This document shows, piece by piece, positions 5,473-6,027 of a stretch of DNA of 6,027 bases (positions are counted from its first letter, which is position 1; each line of letters starts with the position of its first letter). The DNA is from Acidovorax sp. Lineage in GTDB: Bacteria > Pseudomonadota > Gammaproteobacteria > Burkholderiales > Burkholderiaceae_C. Under the pieces are notes generated by a model. That model was given only the letters and a program-made list of their open reading frames with translations. It was not told where the DNA came from and searched no databases. The stretch covers positions 1 to 6,027 of the forward strand of contig JASLFM010000051.1 of NCBI GenBank assembly GCA_030150585.1, read 5' to 3'. A program made the position numbers and the translations under genes.

Positions 5473-6027
5473 CTAGCGCCGCAGCAGGCGCACCGCGCGT
5501 TCGCGGATTCGTCGCAGGCCCGTGGTGGGCTGCGGCCGCTTGCGCGCCTGCCAGCAGGCGGCGAGAAAGTCCTGGAGGATGGCCGTGTCGTCCAGCGTGT
5601 CCGAGCCGCTCCTGTGGAACTCGGGGTGCCATTGCGTGGCCGCGATGTAGCCGCGCCCCGGCGCGCTCTGCAGGCGGATCGCTTCGGGCACGCCATCGGG
5701 CTCGCTCAGCGCCTCGACGACGAAATCGGGCGCCACCCGCTTAATGCCCTGGTGGTGGATGCTGTTGACGCGAACGCGCGGCTTCTCCGGGTACAACTGC
5801 GCCAGGCGCGTGCCGGGCACGATGTGGATGTCGTGGAAATGCTGGTCGTACGCCGTGGCGTTGCGGTGCTCGAGCGCGCCGGGGTGCTGGGTCTGCAGAT
5901 CCTGGTAGAGCGCCCCGCCGAATGCCACGTTGATCAGCTGCAGGCCCCGGCAGACGCCGAAAATGGGCTTGCGCACCTCCGCGAAGGCCTTGACGAGGGC
6001 CAGGTCGTACAGGTCGCGCACGCGGTC
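5473..6027 (-). CDS. Class I glutamine amidotransferase-fold hydrolase (peptidase C26, PuuD-like), N-terminus cut off
   Basis: The visible 184 residues run from the right window edge to the stop at 5475-5473. The frame continues past the edge (DRVRDLYDL), so the GTG at 6021 is internal, not the start. The nucleophile elbow is FGVCRGLQLINVAFGG (Cys26 of the visible part), and the other triad members are in QWHPEF (His134, Glu136). A conserved middle segment, VNSIHHQGIK, is typical of gamma-glutamyl-gamma-aminobutyrate hydrolase and related peptidase C26 proteins. These cleave gamma-glutamyl amide bonds, as PuuD does in putrescine breakdown. Full-length members are about 250-270 residues, so roughly the first 70-80 are missing. 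The C-terminus carries a short Arg-rich tail (RRIRERAVRLLRR). No putrescine-pathway neighbour is visible, so the substrate remains open. It is convergent with slyD, 21 bp apart, with no clear terminator between. Confidence 0.88.
   Translation of the reverse strand, partial: DRVRDLYDLALVKAFAEVRKPIFGVCRGLQLINVAFGGALYQDLQTQHPGALEHRNATAYDQHFHDIHIVPGTRLAQLYPEKPRVRVNSIHHQGIKRVAPDFVVEALSEPDGVPEAIRLQSAPGRGYIAATQWHPEFHRSGSDTLDDTAILQDFLAACWQARKRPQPTTGLRRIRERAVRLLRR

Overview
The window is very GC-rich with strong G/C preference at third codon positions. Its gene content and protein style resemble a Betaproteobacterium, most likely Burkholderiales/Comamonadaceae (Acidovorax-like). That placement is inferred from sequence style, not from a database search. 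The window looks like ordinary chromosomal housekeeping DNA. I see no insertion sequence, phage gene, CRISPR array, tRNA or rRNA, and no shift in base composition that would suggest transfer.

Layout: (1) the C-terminal end of a glutathione S-transferase-like protein (+, cut by the left edge); (2) a 91-residue single-domain cupin (+); (3) a DUF1439/YceB-type lipoprotein (+); (4) on the minus strand, tail-to-tail with the lipoprotein gene, a large class A penicillin-binding protein with intact glycosyltransferase and transpeptidase motifs and a long proline-rich tail; (5) divergent from it, a pirin-family bicupin (+); (6) a SlyD-type FKBP peptidyl-prolyl isomerase with a His-rich tail (+); (7) tail-to-tail with slyD, a class I glutamine-amidotransferase-fold hydrolase of the PuuD/peptidase C26 family (-, N-terminus beyond the right edge).

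The genes do not form one pathway. Two belong to the cell envelope (the peptidoglycan synthase and the lipoprotein), and the rest are separate cytoplasmic functions. Every adjacent pair lies on separate or doubtful transcription units. The GST, cupin and lipoprotein genes share a strand but have 79-87 bp gaps. Pirin and slyD share a strand but have a 105 bp gap containing two hairpins. The two convergent junctions are only 16 and 21 bp long.

The most notable non-coding signals are a perfect 14-bp inverted repeat with a 5-nt loop in the slyD leader, a hexamer GACAAT that I find only in intergenic DNA (four copies, each upstream of a gene), and a 7-bp inverted repeat spanning the two stop codons at the lipoprotein/PBP junction. 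I did not find a convincing undescribed system here.
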